Positions 1 to 8,215 of a DNA stretch of 43,200 nt are shown piece after piece. Position 1 is the first letter of the stretch, and each line of letters starts with the position of its first letter. The translations under genes were made by a program, and so were the position numbers. The notes beneath the pieces were generated by a model. It saw only the letters and a list, made by a program, of their open reading frames with translations. It made no database searches and was not told the origin of the DNA. The stretch comes from Oscillospiraceae bacterium (GTDB taxonomy: Bacteria; Bacillota; Clostridia; Oscillospirales; Ruminococcaceae). The DNA lies in assembly GCA_022508825.1 (NCBI GenBank), contig JAFLUI010000005.1, forward strand, positions 1 through 43,200. Direction: 5' to 3'.

Positions 1-66
1 TGCTTTATGAAAATAATAAAGTATCTGGAATTGTTATACGCTATCATAATTAAAAAGAGTATGTAA

Positions 67-102
67 AAAATCATACCTCCTGATGATGGGAGGTATGATT
101 TT
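67..102. terminator. Bidirectional hairpin terminator after sod
   Basis: A 14-bp perfect stem (AAAATCATACCTCC and its complement) encloses an 8-nt loop. A/T runs on both sides mean it can end transcription in either direction. It lies about 85 bases downstream of the superoxide dismutase stop on the minus strand. Nothing else gene-like is visible in 1-187. Confidence 0.75.
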
Positions 103-187
103 CATAATCCGCTGTATTGGTCTTATAGCTTAATTTGGTGAAAACTTCTTTTCCGATAGCACACCGATAGAGGGCTTCCCCTTGATT

Positions 188-775
188 TTAAAGTTCAATG
201 CTATTAAAATTAAGACACTTCATTACATTCTGCAGATATTCCTCCCGTCGGTTCTGTCTGTCAAGATAGTAGGCGTGTTCCCAGATGTCTATAACAAGCA
301 GAGGAGTAAGACGGTCAAGGTCTATGGTCTCCTGATTGCAGGTGGTAAGTATGACCATATGCTTTTCTCTTGTCATAGCAAGCCAGACCCATCCCGAGCC
401 TACAATACCCATCCCTGATGCGATAAGCTTCTTTTCAAGCTCCTCCCGGGAGCCGAAGCACTCCTTTATTTTTCCCTGCAGATCCTTTGACGGCTCGCAG
501 CCGCCCGGGGTCAGTGATGAAAAATACAGCTCGTGATTGTAGACACCTCCTGCGCTGTTGCGGATATCCGCATTGTCCATTTTCGTCAGACATTCAAGGG
601 GGATGTTCTGCATAAGGGGACAGTCCTTCAGTGCGGTATTGAGTTTGTCGACGTAGCCCTTATAATGCTTTTCATAGTGGAAATACATTGTGTACTCGCT
701 GATGTGAGGGTCAAGAGCGTTCAGCGCATATGGCAGAGGCATGGCAGTATAGGGATAATATTTGTCACAGTTCAT
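188..775 (-). CDS. sod: Superoxide dismutase, Fe/Mn family
   Basis: Cytosolic enzyme that dismutates superoxide to O2 and H2O2. The 195-residue product has the family length and fold signatures: HYEKHYKGYVDKLN near the N-terminus, GGVYNHELYF, GSGWVWL, and DIWEHAYYLDRQNRREEYL near the C-terminus. The four metal ligands are visible as His33, His81, Asp163 and His167. I placed the start at the ATG at 775 because the AAAGG ribosome site lies about 10 bases upstream; a TTG two codons earlier is the alternative. Whether iron or manganese is used cannot be told from the motifs. The gene stands alone, with a terminator after it and the aquaporin terminator before it. In an anaerobe it most likely protects during transient oxygen exposure. 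Confidence 0.95.
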   Translation of the reverse strand: MNCDKYYPYTAMPLPYALNALDPHISEYTMYFHYEKHYKGYVDKLNTALKDCPLMQNIPLECLTKMDNADIRNSAGGVYNHELYFSSLTPGGCEPSKDLQGKIKECFGSREELEKKLIASGMGIVGSGWVWLAMTREKHMVILTTCNQETIDLDRLTPLLVIDIWEHAYYLDRQNRREEYLQNVMKCLNFNSIEL

Positions 776-820
776 ATTCAACCGACCTTTCAGAATAAGT
801 GATCAGTCAATTATATGAGA

Positions 821-851
821 AAAAAGCTCCGTATATGTCACGGAGCTTTTT
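821..851 (-). terminator. Terminator of the aquaporin gene
   Basis: The stem AAAAAGCTCCGT pairs with ACGGAGCTTTTT around a 7-nt loop. It lies directly downstream of the aquaporin stop on the minus strand and has a T run on the exit side. Confidence 0.8.
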
Positions 852-867
852 TAGCTGTATATGTGTT

Positions 868-1563
868 TTATTCGGACTTTCCGCTGCTGAGTACCTTATA
901 GCAAACGGCAGCAAGAGCAGCTCCTGCAAGGGGACCCACAATAAATACCCAGAGGGATGAAAGTGCGCTTCCCCCTGCAAAAATTGCAGGACCGATGCTT
1001 CTTGCAGGGTTTACGGATGTTCCTGTGAGACCGATGCCGAAAATATGAACGAGGGTCAGTGTCAGACCGATGATGAGTCCGCCGAAGGAGCCGTGTCCCG
1101 CTTCCTTGGAGGTAACTCCCAGAATGGTCAGCACGAAAATGAATGTAAGGACGATCTCCACGATAAGACCTGCCGCAGCGCTTCCGTTTACGCCTGCAAG
1201 ACCGTTTGAACCGTATCCGCCTGTCTGATCGGCAACGCCGCCCAGATTAAAGATCAGGCTGAGTATGCCTGTTCCTGCGATGGCTCCCAGACACTGTGCA
1301 ACAACGTATCCGATAAAATCGGTAACGCTCATTCCTCCGCTGATAAGCACGCCCAGTGATACTGCAGGATTGATATGACATCCCGAAATATTTCCCACAC
1401 AGTACGCCATACCTACGATAACAAGACCGAATGCAAGAGCGGTAAGGATATATCCTCCGCCGTTCACAGCGTCACAGCCTACCAGCATCGCTGTTCCGCA
1501 GCCGAGAATCACAAGCACTGCCGTGCCGATAAATTCAGCCGCATATTTTTTGATTGAACCCAT
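868..1563 (-). CDS. aqpZ: Aquaporin Z-type water channel
   Basis: A 231-residue inner-membrane channel of the MIP family. The two half-helix signatures are present: the first NPA at residues 65-67 (SGCHINPAVSL) and the second at 185-187 (GTSVNPARS). The selectivity filter residues His173 and Arg188, with the neighbouring threonine, match water-specific AqpZ channels rather than glycerol facilitators. This points to water transport, although some bacterial members also pass other small solutes. The start is supported by GGAGGACAATTTTT just before the ATG. It is monocistronic, between the Rnf-operon terminator (1591-1625) and its own terminator. Confidence 0.93.
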   Translation of the reverse strand: MGSIKKYAAEFIGTAVLVILGCGTAMLVGCDAVNGGGYILTALAFGLVIVGMAYCVGNISGCHINPAVSLGVLISGGMSVTDFIGYVVAQCLGAIAGTGILSLIFNLGGVADQTGGYGSNGLAGVNGSAAAGLIVEIVLTFIFVLTILGVTSKEAGHGSFGGLIIGLTLTLVHIFGIGLTGTSVNPARSIGPAIFAGGSALSSLWVFIVGPLAGAALAAVCYKVLSSGKSE

Positions 1564-1590
1564 AAAAATTGTCCTCCCTGTAATTAAAAA

Positions 1591-1625
1591 TCCTTGGAGT
1601 ACAGGTAAAATTTATACTCCAAGGA
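1591..1625 (-). terminator. Terminator of the Rnf operon
   Basis: An 11-bp perfect stem (TCCTTGGAGTA / TACTCCAAGGA) is followed on the minus strand by TTTTTAATTA. It lies 36 bases after the 46-codon gene, so it ends the rnf transcript before aqpZ. Confidence 0.8.
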
Positions 1626-1660
1626 AATTATATCATATTTATTCCTGAATGTCAACTGTT

Positions 1661-1801
1661 TTATTTGCTGTCAGCGCCTTTTATTTTGTCATCAATGTAA
1701 TCAATGCTCTTTTTAAGAACTTCTATAGCCTTATCTGTATTGCCTGTCTCGATCAGCATTAAAATAGAAACTAAAAGCATACGCAAATTCTGATTTGTCA
1801 T
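1661..1801 (-). CDS. 46-residue helical protein at the end of the rnf operon
   Basis: Unrecognised small protein starting MTNQNLRMLLVSILMLIETG and ending in a charged helix (KKSIDYIDDKIKGADSK). Its ATG overlaps the rnfB stop by four bases (ATGA), so it is probably translationally coupled to rnfB. A longer reading frame runs back into rnfB but has no ribosome site, so I rejected that start. The N-terminal half is amphipathic to hydrophobic and could pack against a membrane complex. The position suggests a small accessory or regulatory partner of Rnf, but nothing in the sequence proves it. Confidence 0.6.
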   Translation of the reverse strand: MTNQNLRMLLVSILMLIETGNTDKAIEVLKKSIDYIDDKIKGADSK

Positions 1802-2610
1802 GTCTGTACCTCCATAACCGCATCGCATCTGCGGATAGTTTTCTGCGGACAGGCATCTGCGCAGGCACCGCAGGAGGTGCATTTTTCGTAGTCTATGCGG
1901 GCAAGGTTGTTCTCTACATGGATAGCGTCATTGGGACACTTTTTTTCACAGAGCTTGCAGCCGATGCATCCCTGCTTGCAGACGCTCCTCACTACCTTTC
2001 CGGGTTCAGTGGAGGAGCAGCAGACGTCTATGGTTTTGTCTATGTCCCTGAGAGCGATGATCTGATCGGGACACGCCTTTGTGCAAAGTCCGCAGCCGAT
2101 ACATTTTGATTTGTCCACCCTTGCAAGACCGTCCACTACCGAGATGGCGTTCTGCGGACACACCTTTGCGCAGTCTCCGAAGCCGAGACAGGCGTGGGTA
2201 CAAGCCTTTGAGCCGTTGTAAAAGGAGTTCGCCGCCTTGCAGGACTGCACTCCCTGAAAGTCGTACTTGACCTCTGTATTATTGCAGCTTCCATTGCAGA
2301 GGACTACCGCTATCTGTGGAGTGACCTTTGCTGCCTCCGTGCCCATAACGGCGGAGATCTTTTCTGCGCACTCCGCGCCTCCCGGCTTGCACATATTTGT
2401 GGGAGCTCCGTTATTCACGATGGCGGAAGCGTAGTCTGCACATCCCGAGAAGCCGCAGGCTCCGCAGTTTACCTGGGGGAGTATTTCGTTTACCGCTTCA
2501 ATGCGCTCGTCGACCTTTACCTCGAAAATTTTTGAGCACACTGTCAATAAAATTCCTGCGGCAAGTCCTATTGCGCCGAAAGCTGCCATCGGCAGTATAT
2601 ATGCAGTCAT
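1798..2610 (-). CDS. rnfB: Rnf complex subunit B, multi-[4Fe-4S] ferredoxin-type protein
   Basis: RnfB is the cytoplasmic entry subunit that accepts electrons from reduced ferredoxin in the ferredoxin:NAD+ oxidoreductase. The 270-residue product has an N-terminal membrane anchor, then the RnfB-type cluster NCGACGFSGCADYASAIV. Ferredoxin motifs follow: CIGCGLCTKACP, CIGCKLCEKKCP and CTSCGACADACP, with further cysteines in KACTHACLGFGDCAKVCP. The length and cluster order fit clostridial RnfB. The ATG follows AAAGGAATGAATAG. It lies downstream of the 93-codon gene in the same operon and overlaps the next gene by four bases. Confidence 0.95.
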   Translation of the reverse strand: MTAYILPMAAFGAIGLAAGILLTVCSKIFEVKVDERIEAVNEILPQVNCGACGFSGCADYASAIVNNGAPTNMCKPGGAECAEKISAVMGTEAAKVTPQIAVVLCNGSCNNTEVKYDFQGVQSCKAANSFYNGSKACTHACLGFGDCAKVCPQNAISVVDGLARVDKSKCIGCGLCTKACPDQIIALRDIDKTIDVCCSSTEPGKVVRSVCKQGCIGCKLCEKKCPNDAIHVENNLARIDYEKCTSCGACADACPQKTIRRCDAVMEVQT

Positions 2611-2612
2611 AT

Positions 2613-2894
2613 CTATTCATTCCTTTCATTCGGGAATTTTGAACCGGAAACCGTCCATCGGAATTCCTCTTTGAAATCGTCAAAGCATTCGGGACATATC
2701 CAGTGATTATAGTCGGATGTGCAGTATCCGGAATGCAGATCATTATCTGCTTCACTGAATTTTTCCATACAGAATTCACAGTGTTCGTGTTCCCATTTGT
2801 CAGAATATATTTGAAATTCGTCTGTGAAGATTAGTTCGGCGTCAGATAAATATTTTTCCTGACCGTTTCTGCGCCAGTCGTCTGCTGATACCAT
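2613..2894 (-). CDS. 93-residue cysteine-rich protein inserted between rnfA and rnfB
   Basis: Not recognised. The acidic soluble protein contains HCEFCMEKFSE, SGYCTSDYNHWICPECFDDF and no membrane segment. Two CxxC pairs plus histidines (HEHCEFC, CPEC) suggest a small zinc-binding fold, similar in style to standalone zinc-ribbon proteins of Clostridia. An AAGGAGATCACTGAA ribosome site precedes the ATG. The 18-base gap after rnfA and the 2-base gap before rnfB make it part of the operon. A metal-centre or assembly role for Rnf is a guess from position only; it could be an unrelated insertion. Confidence 0.65.
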   Translation of the reverse strand: MVSADDWRRNGQEKYLSDAELIFTDEFQIYSDKWEHEHCEFCMEKFSEADNDLHSGYCTSDYNHWICPECFDDFKEEFRWTVSGSKFPNERNE

Positions 2895-2912
2895 TTCAGT
2901 GATCTCCTTCGG

Positions 2913-3503
2913 TTATCCTAACATTCCGGAAAACAGTCCCGAAAATCCCATAAAGCTTACCGATACTATTGATGCGGCAATAAGAGTTGCGGGAACTCCC
3001 TTGAAGGTCTCCGGGACGTCCGCCCTGTTGACGCGGGAGCGCACTCCGCTGAAAATTATCAGCGCAAGGGTAAATCCAAGACCCGCTCCCAGAGCGTTTA
3101 CTATAGATTTTACAAGTGTGTAGCTGTTGTCGATATTAAGGATAGTCACGCCAAGGACAGCGCAGTTTGTTGTGATAAGGGGCAGGAAAACACCCAGGGC
3201 ATTGTAAAGGGAGGGTATCTTCTTTTTCAGTATCATCTCAACAAGCTGAACGAACAGCGCGATTATAAGGATAAATGCTATAGTCTTAAGATACTCCAGT
3301 CCCATGGGAACAAGGAGGAACGTGTAGATAGGATATGTACACAATGTAGCGCAGACCATTACAAAGGTAACTGCCGCTCCCATTCCCACTGAGCTGTCCA
3401 GCTTTTTGGATACTCCAAGGAACGGACATATTCCCATAAACTTTGACAGTACAAAGTTGTCTACCAGCATTGCATTAAGCAGTATTACGATCAGTACCTT
3501 CAT
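2913..3503 (-). CDS. rnfA: Rnf complex integral membrane subunit A
   Basis: The 196-residue protein has about six membrane helices and is homologous to RnfE in inverted topology. The cysteines of GICPFLGVSKKL (near residue 25) and TTNCAVLGVTILN (near residue 112) are the conserved pair that, with the matching pair in RnfE, holds a membrane-embedded [2Fe-2S] cluster. Electrons cross the membrane here on the way between RnfB and the flavin subunits. It overlaps the rnfE stop by four bases, which implies coupled translation. Full family length; no anomalies seen. Confidence 0.95.
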   Translation of the reverse strand: MKVLIVILLNAMLVDNFVLSKFMGICPFLGVSKKLDSSVGMGAAVTFVMVCATLCTYPIYTFLLVPMGLEYLKTIAFILIIALFVQLVEMILKKKIPSLYNALGVFLPLITTNCAVLGVTILNIDNSYTLVKSIVNALGAGLGFTLALIIFSGVRSRVNRADVPETFKGVPATLIAASIVSVSFMGFSGLFSGMLG

Positions 3504-4192
3504 TCGCTGACAGCCTCCTTGACCTTAGTATTGTCCTTGTTGTATGTGGGACAGCTTGCTGCGTTCGGACAGTTTGCGCAGCCGATCTCCTGGGGGGGCT
3601 TTTTGTTTGCCAGCTTGTTGACCAGAGCAATGATGACTCCCAGTGTAAAAAATCCTCCCGCAGGCATGATGAACATTGTCATTGTCACAGGCAGGTGCAG
3701 GTCTATGCCCATCCATTTTCCTGTGCCGATTATCTCGCGGACGCTTCCCATTGTGAACAGAGCAAGGGTGAAGCCAAGACCCATTCCGATGGCGTCAAGC
3801 AGAGAAGAAAAGACTCCGTTTTTGGAGGCAAATGCTTCCGCTCTTCCGAGGATTATGCAGTTTACAGTGATAAGGGACAGGAACAGTCCAAGTCTGCTGT
3901 AAAGGTCGGGCAGGTATCCCTTCATGAGAAATTCTATCAGCGTAACAAAGCTTGCGATAACAACGATAAAGCAGGGAAGACGCACAGCCTTGGGTATCAC
4001 CTTTTTGAGCAGGGAGATAACAACATTTGAGCAGATAAGCACGAAAGTAGTTGCAAGTCCCATGCCTATTCCGTTGGACGCCATTACAGTGACCGCCAAT
4101 GTGGGACACATTCCCAGCAGAGTTACAAGGGTGGGGTTTTCCTTTATGATACCCTTGGTAAGCTCCCAGAGCTTTCCTTTTTTCTTAGCCAT
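3500..4192 (-). CDS. rnfE: Rnf complex integral membrane subunit E
   Basis: Six-helix membrane subunit of 230 residues, paralogous to RnfA. The cluster cysteines are in LGMCPTLAVTV and TVNCIILGRAEAFA, matching those in RnfA. The C-terminal tail adds a cytoplasmic cysteine-rich stretch (GCANCPNAASCPTYN), which could bind a metal or simply be lineage-specific. It starts 2 bases after rnfG and overlaps rnfA by four bases. Confidence 0.94.
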   Translation of the reverse strand: MAKKKGKLWELTKGIIKENPTLVTLLGMCPTLAVTVMASNGIGMGLATTFVLICSNVVISLLKKVIPKAVRLPCFIVVIASFVTLIEFLMKGYLPDLYSRLGLFLSLITVNCIILGRAEAFASKNGVFSSLLDAIGMGLGFTLALFTMGSVREIIGTGKWMGIDLHLPVTMTMFIMPAGGFFTLGVIIALVNKLANKKPPQEIGCANCPNAASCPTYNKDNTKVKEAVSE

Positions 4193-4194
4193 AC

Positions 4195-4848
4195 TTATTC
4201 TCCCCCTTTCATGCTTTCATAAGCGGCAAGAGCAGCCTGGACTCCCTTGTATACGCCGTTTGATGACAGGGTGGCTCCCGTTTCCGCATCAAGGGTGAAG
4301 CTGCTTCCGCTGCTTCCTCCGTCCAGCTTAGCCAGCTCTGCGTCCATGGTAAGTCTTACTATTTCCTGATGGCTGCCCCATACAGCCTTTGCTTTTACGG
4401 TGTCTGTCTGCTGAGCCTTGATGCTGTCGGGAGTTGTTCCCCTGAACTGAGACAGAAAGCTGTCGTTCTGTACCCTTGTGCCTATACCGGGAGTGTCGCT
4501 TATCTCAATGACGGATACTCCCTGAACAGAGCCGCTTCCGGACACTCCCACAAGAAGATGAAGACCTCCCGAAGAATAGCCGTCGGCAGTCACTTCAAAG
4601 GCGATGCTGCTGCCGTCGGAAATGACGGAATCCACGCCGTCGTATGTAAGGACGGTGCCGTCCTGATCTTTGAGCATTTCAAAGCCGTCTGCAGAGCCGT
4701 AAAGCTCGGTAAGTCCTGCGGCTAACTTGTCGGTGATGATTCCCGAGCTGTCCACGTATGTAGCCTCATAGGCAGCTACCAGCAGTCCGCAGGCGATAAT
4801 ACATATAAGTGTAAGCACCAGAGGAGGCTTTATTTTTTCACCAAACAT
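4195..4848 (-). CDS. rnfG: Rnf complex flavoprotein subunit G
   Basis: A 217-residue protein with one N-terminal membrane helix (PLVLTLICIIACGLLVAAY) and an extracytoplasmic FMN-binding domain. The C-terminal DAETGATLSS is the motif where ApbE attaches FMN covalently by a phosphoester bond; the acceptor should be Thr193. The upstream DTPGIGTRV and SGSVQGVSVIEISDTPG segments are typical of the family. It passes electrons between RnfD and the RnfA/E centre. An apbE gene lies about 4 kb upstream in the same orientation. Confidence 0.94.
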   Translation of the reverse strand: MFGEKIKPPLVLTLICIIACGLLVAAYEATYVDSSGIITDKLAAGLTELYGSADGFEMLKDQDGTVLTYDGVDSVISDGSSIAFEVTADGYSSGGLHLLVGVSGSGSVQGVSVIEISDTPGIGTRVQNDSFLSQFRGTTPDSIKAQQTDTVKAKAVWGSHQEIVRLTMDAELAKLDGGSSGSSFTLDAETGATLSSNGVYKGVQAALAAYESMKGGE

Positions 4849-4851
4849 AAC

Positions 4852-5844
4852 TTACGCGACCTCCTTCTTTTTCTTCTCGGGCTTCTTTGCTCCGAGAGGA
4901 GCAGTACCCGTGAGTCTGTCAATATAGGGGGTGAGCAGGTTCATAAGCAGGATGGAGAAGGATACTCCCTCAGGATAGCTGCCGAAGCTTCTTATCACAA
5001 AGGTGATGATGCCGCAGCCAAGTCCGAAAATGAGCTTGCCCTTGAAGGTGATAGGAGTTGTTGCATAGTCTGTCGCCATAAAGAACGCACCGATGAGAAG
5101 TCCGCCTGCAAGGACGCCATAAAGGGTCTCTACAGGGCTTCCGGTATAAATAAAGGTAAGCAGCGCAAATGAGCCTATGTATGCAAGAGGCGCGGCAGGG
5201 GAGATGACCCTGCATATTATCAGGAACAGTCCGCCTAAGATAAGAGCTGCAGCGCAGGTTTCGCCGATGCAGCCTCCCGTTTCGCCGAAGAACATCTCTC
5301 CCAGTGTAAAGGGAGCCATTTTGTATGTCACTCCGTTTTCGGTGAAGGTGAGCCATTCTGCCGCAAGGGGAGTAGCGCTTGTTTCAGCGTCCACAACGCT
5401 TGTGTACCAGTAGGGCTTCACCCAGCCTGACATCTGACCTGCAAAGGAAAGCATCAGCACTATTCTTGCTGCGATGGCAGGGTTTGCGAAATTCTGTCCC
5501 ATGCCTCCGAAAAGCTGCTTGACTATGACAATAGCAACGAAGCTTCCTATAGCAGCCACATATAAGGGCACTGTGGCAGGAAGGTTCATTCCTAAAAGCA
5601 GTCCGGTAACAATTGCGGACAGGTCGCTTACGGTCTGGTCTTTTTTCATTATTACTCTGCACAGATATTCAAATACCACACAGCAGCAAACGCACATAGC
5701 AAGTACAGCGGCTGCCCTGGGTCCGAAAAATGCGCATCCTGTAATTGCCGAGGGCATAAGAGCGATGATGACCGTCAGCATTATTTTTGCAGTTGAAAGC
5801 TCCGACGCCCGATGAGGCGAGGGGGATACATATAAACCTTTCAA
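4852..5844 (-). CDS. rnfD: Rnf complex membrane flavoprotein subunit D
   Basis: A polytopic membrane subunit with covalent FMN, and the likely ion-translocating core. I chose a TTG start at 5844, which gives 330 residues beginning MKGLYVSPSPHRASE, because AAAAGGA lies 9 bases upstream and the conserved SPSPH motif then falls at the N-terminus. The longer ATG frame (to 5979) would overlap rnfC and add an unrelated tail. The flavinylation motif DAETSATPL is present; the acceptor should be Thr158 in this numbering. About nine hydrophobic helices are visible. It lies 47 bases after rnfC and 3 bases before rnfG. Confidence 0.93.
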   Translation of the reverse strand: MKGLYVSPSPHRASELSTAKIMLTVIIALMPSAITGCAFFGPRAAAVLAMCVCCCVVFEYLCRVIMKKDQTVSDLSAIVTGLLLGMNLPATVPLYVAAIGSFVAIVIVKQLFGGMGQNFANPAIAARIVLMLSFAGQMSGWVKPYWYTSVVDAETSATPLAAEWLTFTENGVTYKMAPFTLGEMFFGETGGCIGETCAAALILGGLFLIICRVISPAAPLAYIGSFALLTFIYTGSPVETLYGVLAGGLLIGAFFMATDYATTPITFKGKLIFGLGCGIITFVIRSFGSYPEGVSFSILLMNLLTPYIDRLTGTAPLGAKKPEKKKKEVA

Positions 5845-5891
5845 TTTATCAAGTCCTTTTATTATTAATGTTTGGTGATATGCGTACAGGC

Positions 5892-7181
5892 TCAGCCTGT
5901 CTTTCTTGGGATAAGCGCCTTTGCAAGCTGGTTGATCTCTGCAAGGGGACGGTGAGCAGGACAGGCGTAGGAGCAGCATCCGCAGTTCATGCAGAGCATT
6001 ACCTTGAGGCGCTTCAGCTCCTCGATGTCCTTGTCCTTGTATGCGCTTTCAAGGGCTGCGGGCATAAGTCCCAGAGGACAGGTCCTGATACATCTTCCGC
6101 AGCGTATGCAGGCTGTAGTCTCGGGGAGCTTGCCGTTTTTGAATGCCAGAATGGCGTTGGTGGTCTTCATTATGGGCTGGTCGGTGTCGTAGAGGCAGAA
6201 GCCCATCATGGGACCTCCGTAAAGTACCTTTTTTGCCTCGGTGACTCCGCAGTAGTCAAGTATCTCGGACACCCTTGTGCCCACGGGGACAAAATAGTTT
6301 CCTGCATTTTTTGTAACAGCGTCACCGTCCACAGTGATGCGTCTGCTCACAAGGGGCATACCCGTTACCGAATAGCGGTAGATGCTTGCGGCGGTAGAAA
6401 CGTTCATTACCATGGTCCCCTGATTTGCGGGAAGCTCTCCCTCGGCAATGATCCGTCCCGTTGCCGAGTAGACTATCACCTTTTCCGCTCCCTGGGGGTA
6501 TGAGGAGGGCAGGGCAACAACGTCGATGGATTTAAGATCCTCGGTCTTTGACTGCATGAGCTTTATTGCGTCCGGCTTGTTGTCCTCAATGCAGAGTTTA
6601 CACATTGGAATACCAAGATATTTCTGTACTAAAAGTATACCTTCTATAATATCTGTAGGACGCTCCATAAGCTCCCGATAGTCGCTTGTTATGTAGGGCT
6701 CGCACTCGGCGGCGTTTATCACAAGGGTGTCAATGGGAGTCTTGACGGCGTCGTAATTCAGCTTGATATGGGTGGGGAAGCCTGCGCCTCCAAGACCCGT
6801 CAGACCGCTTTCCCGTATGGAATTTATAAAGGACTGCTTTTCCCTGACCACCGGTACTTCAATATCCGGACAGCGCGTCTGCTGACCGTCCGTCTTGATG
6901 ACTGCCGCCTCGCAGACCTTGCCGTTTGCCATAAGGAAGTCCTTTACCTCGGTGACTGTTCCCGACACCGAAGAATGGACGGGCGCGGACATGAATGCGT
7001 CCGTGTCTCCGATCTTCTGTCCCACAGTGACAGTGTCGCCCTTTTTGACTATGCAATTGCAGGGGGCTCCCATATGCTGTGACATAGGGATGACTACGCT
7101 TTCAGGCAGCGGAAAGTCGGCGGTCTCACAATTTTTTGTGTTCTTATTGTGCCGCAGCTTTATTCCGTTGAGCTTATTCAT
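5892..7181 (-). CDS. rnfC: Rnf complex NADH/NAD+-binding subunit C
   Basis: First gene of the operon, 429 residues. RnfC is the peripheral subunit where NAD+ is reduced (or NADH oxidised). It has the glycine-rich nucleotide/flavin motif ESGLTGLGGAGFPTHIKL around residue 135, an SLBB-like segment, and two [4Fe-4S] motifs near the C-terminus: CIRCGRCIRTCPLGLMP and CMNCGCCSYACPAHRPL. It lacks the long alanine-rich C-terminal tail of some proteobacterial RnfC proteins, as usual in Clostridia. The start is supported by CAAGGAGGATCGTCA before the ATG. The upstream 55 bases are very A/T rich and probably hold the promoter, but I could not pick a convincing -35/-10 pair. Confidence 0.95.
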   Translation of the reverse strand: MNKLNGIKLRHNKNTKNCETADFPLPESVVIPMSQHMGAPCNCIVKKGDTVTVGQKIGDTDAFMSAPVHSSVSGTVTEVKDFLMANGKVCEAAVIKTDGQQTRCPDIEVPVVREKQSFINSIRESGLTGLGGAGFPTHIKLNYDAVKTPIDTLVINAAECEPYITSDYRELMERPTDIIEGILLVQKYLGIPMCKLCIEDNKPDAIKLMQSKTEDLKSIDVVALPSSYPQGAEKVIVYSATGRIIAEGELPANQGTMVMNVSTAASIYRYSVTGMPLVSRRITVDGDAVTKNAGNYFVPVGTRVSEILDYCGVTEAKKVLYGGPMMGFCLYDTDQPIMKTTNAILAFKNGKLPETTACIRCGRCIRTCPLGLMPAALESAYKDKDIEELKRLKVMLCMNCGCCSYACPAHRPLAEINQLAKALIPRKTG

Positions 7182-7235
7182 TGACGATCCTCCTTGTTAT
7201 ATATTAATATAATATTACTCTATGTATATTTAATG

Positions 7236-7661
7236 CTAAAATCTGGGCGGAAATTTTTTGCTTTCGTTTTCAATGCTGTCAATGAACGCACTGAATTCTT
7301 CCGTGGTGAACCACTGATTTTTTACGATGGTATTTCCGTCCTTGTAAGACTTCATGTATATCTCAGCAGTTACACGGTATTTGTCCTCATCGCATTTTTC
7401 AAGTGTAAATTCGATGTTTGGCTCGGAAAAATCAATGACTCTTTTTTCCTCGCCCGATTCGACGAAATCCCTCATTTCATCGGGCATATCGGTAAATTCC
7501 TTTGCCGTAATATACGGCAGATCGTACTGGAACGCTATCTCCATACCCGAATAATACTTGACGGACAGCATAAGAAAGTCGTCCCATTCCGATAAGCAGT
7601 TCTGATCCTTATACCCTGTCACTTCAAAAGTCAGCTTGTTGACATTTCCGATTGTAATCAT
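7236..7661 (-). CDS. 141-residue protein, possibly WapI-like immunity family
   Basis: Not firmly recognised. The soluble protein starts MITIGNVNKLTFEVTGYKD, which resembles the opening strands of WapI-type immunity proteins, and has WDDFLMLSVKYYSG and acidic beta-rich stretches after that. I used the ATG at 7661, which has AAAAAGGTGATACTT before it; a GTG three codons earlier is the other option. It stands between rnfC and the Gx transporter with its own ribosome site and no toxin gene next to it. An orphan immunity gene would be one explanation. Confidence in the gene is good; confidence in its family is low. Confidence 0.6.
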   Translation of the reverse strand: MITIGNVNKLTFEVTGYKDQNCLSEWDDFLMLSVKYYSGMEIAFQYDLPYITAKEFTDMPDEMRDFVESGEEKRVIDFSEPNIEFTLEKCDEDKYRVTAEIYMKSYKDGNTIVKNQWFTTEEFSAFIDSIENESKKFPPRF

Positions 7662-7708
7662 AAGTATCACCTTTTTATTTAAAATAAAATATTTTTATTA
7701 TAAATAGT

Positions 7709-8215
7709 CTAAAATCTTGCCCGCAGCAGAGGGAATACTGTTTTCAGCACAAGTCCCGTACAGACTCCCGTCACTGTCGAAGCGATAGCAAGGACGGGAG
7801 CGTAAGCAAACACATACACCGTGCCAAGGAGCGCAGATGCCGCGCAGAGCTGTCCAAAAGAATGAGCCAGAGCACCCAGGACACTTATCAGTATATATGA
7901 ACACCCTGTTTTTCTGAACAGCAGAGCTGTCACTGCAAATGCTGCAAAACTTCCGCAAAGGGACATTATCCCTGCGGTGAGACCTCTGGTCATCAGCACC
8001 ATTCCTGCTTTAAGCAGGGTCAGCAGAGCCGCAGAGGGCAGGTTTATGCAAAGTATCGCCGTCATTATCACTATGTTTGACAGTCCCACTCTTATGCCGG
8101 CAGGCAGAAATGCGGAAAAGATGCTCTCCAGCATATTCAGAGCCGCCGCCGCTGCAAAAAGAAGTCCCATCACCGCCGTATATTTTGCGGGTGACATCTT
8201 TTCCGGTCTTATCAT
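7709..8215 (-). CDS. Gx transporter family / heptaprenyl-diphosphate-synthase-component-I-like membrane protein
   Basis: A 168-residue integral membrane protein with about five helices, starting MIRPEKMSPAKYTAVMGLLFAAAAALNMLES. The pattern ESIFSAFLPAGIRVGLSNIVIM, with its helix-breaking glycines and prolines, is typical of the Gx transporter family (ECF S-component-like). The ATG overlaps the NusG-II gene stop by four bases (ATGA), so the long N-terminal extension of the open frame is not used. In Listeria-type extracellular electron transfer loci, proteins with this annotation accompany ApbE and a NusG-II protein. By analogy it may serve flavin- or quinone-linked electron transfer at the membrane; the substrate is unknown. 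Confidence 0.78.
   Translation of the reverse strand: MIRPEKMSPAKYTAVMGLLFAAAAALNMLESIFSAFLPAGIRVGLSNIVIMTAILCINLPSAALLTLLKAGMVLMTRGLTAGIMSLCGSFAAFAVTALLFRKTGCSYILISVLGALAHSFGQLCAASALLGTVYVFAYAPVLAIASTVTGVCTGLVLKTVFPLLRARF

Noticed and set aside
3081-3088. Octamer copy in rnfA
   Set aside because: A single copy in ~32 kb is about what chance predicts.
4852-5979. 375-codon start for rnfD
   Set aside because: It would overlap rnfC by 88 bases and lacks the conserved N-terminus; TTG at 5844 has a proper ribosome site.
5787-6503. 238-codon plus-strand frame opposite rnfC/rnfD
   Set aside because: Shadow of the well-supported rnfC gene; no ribosome site.
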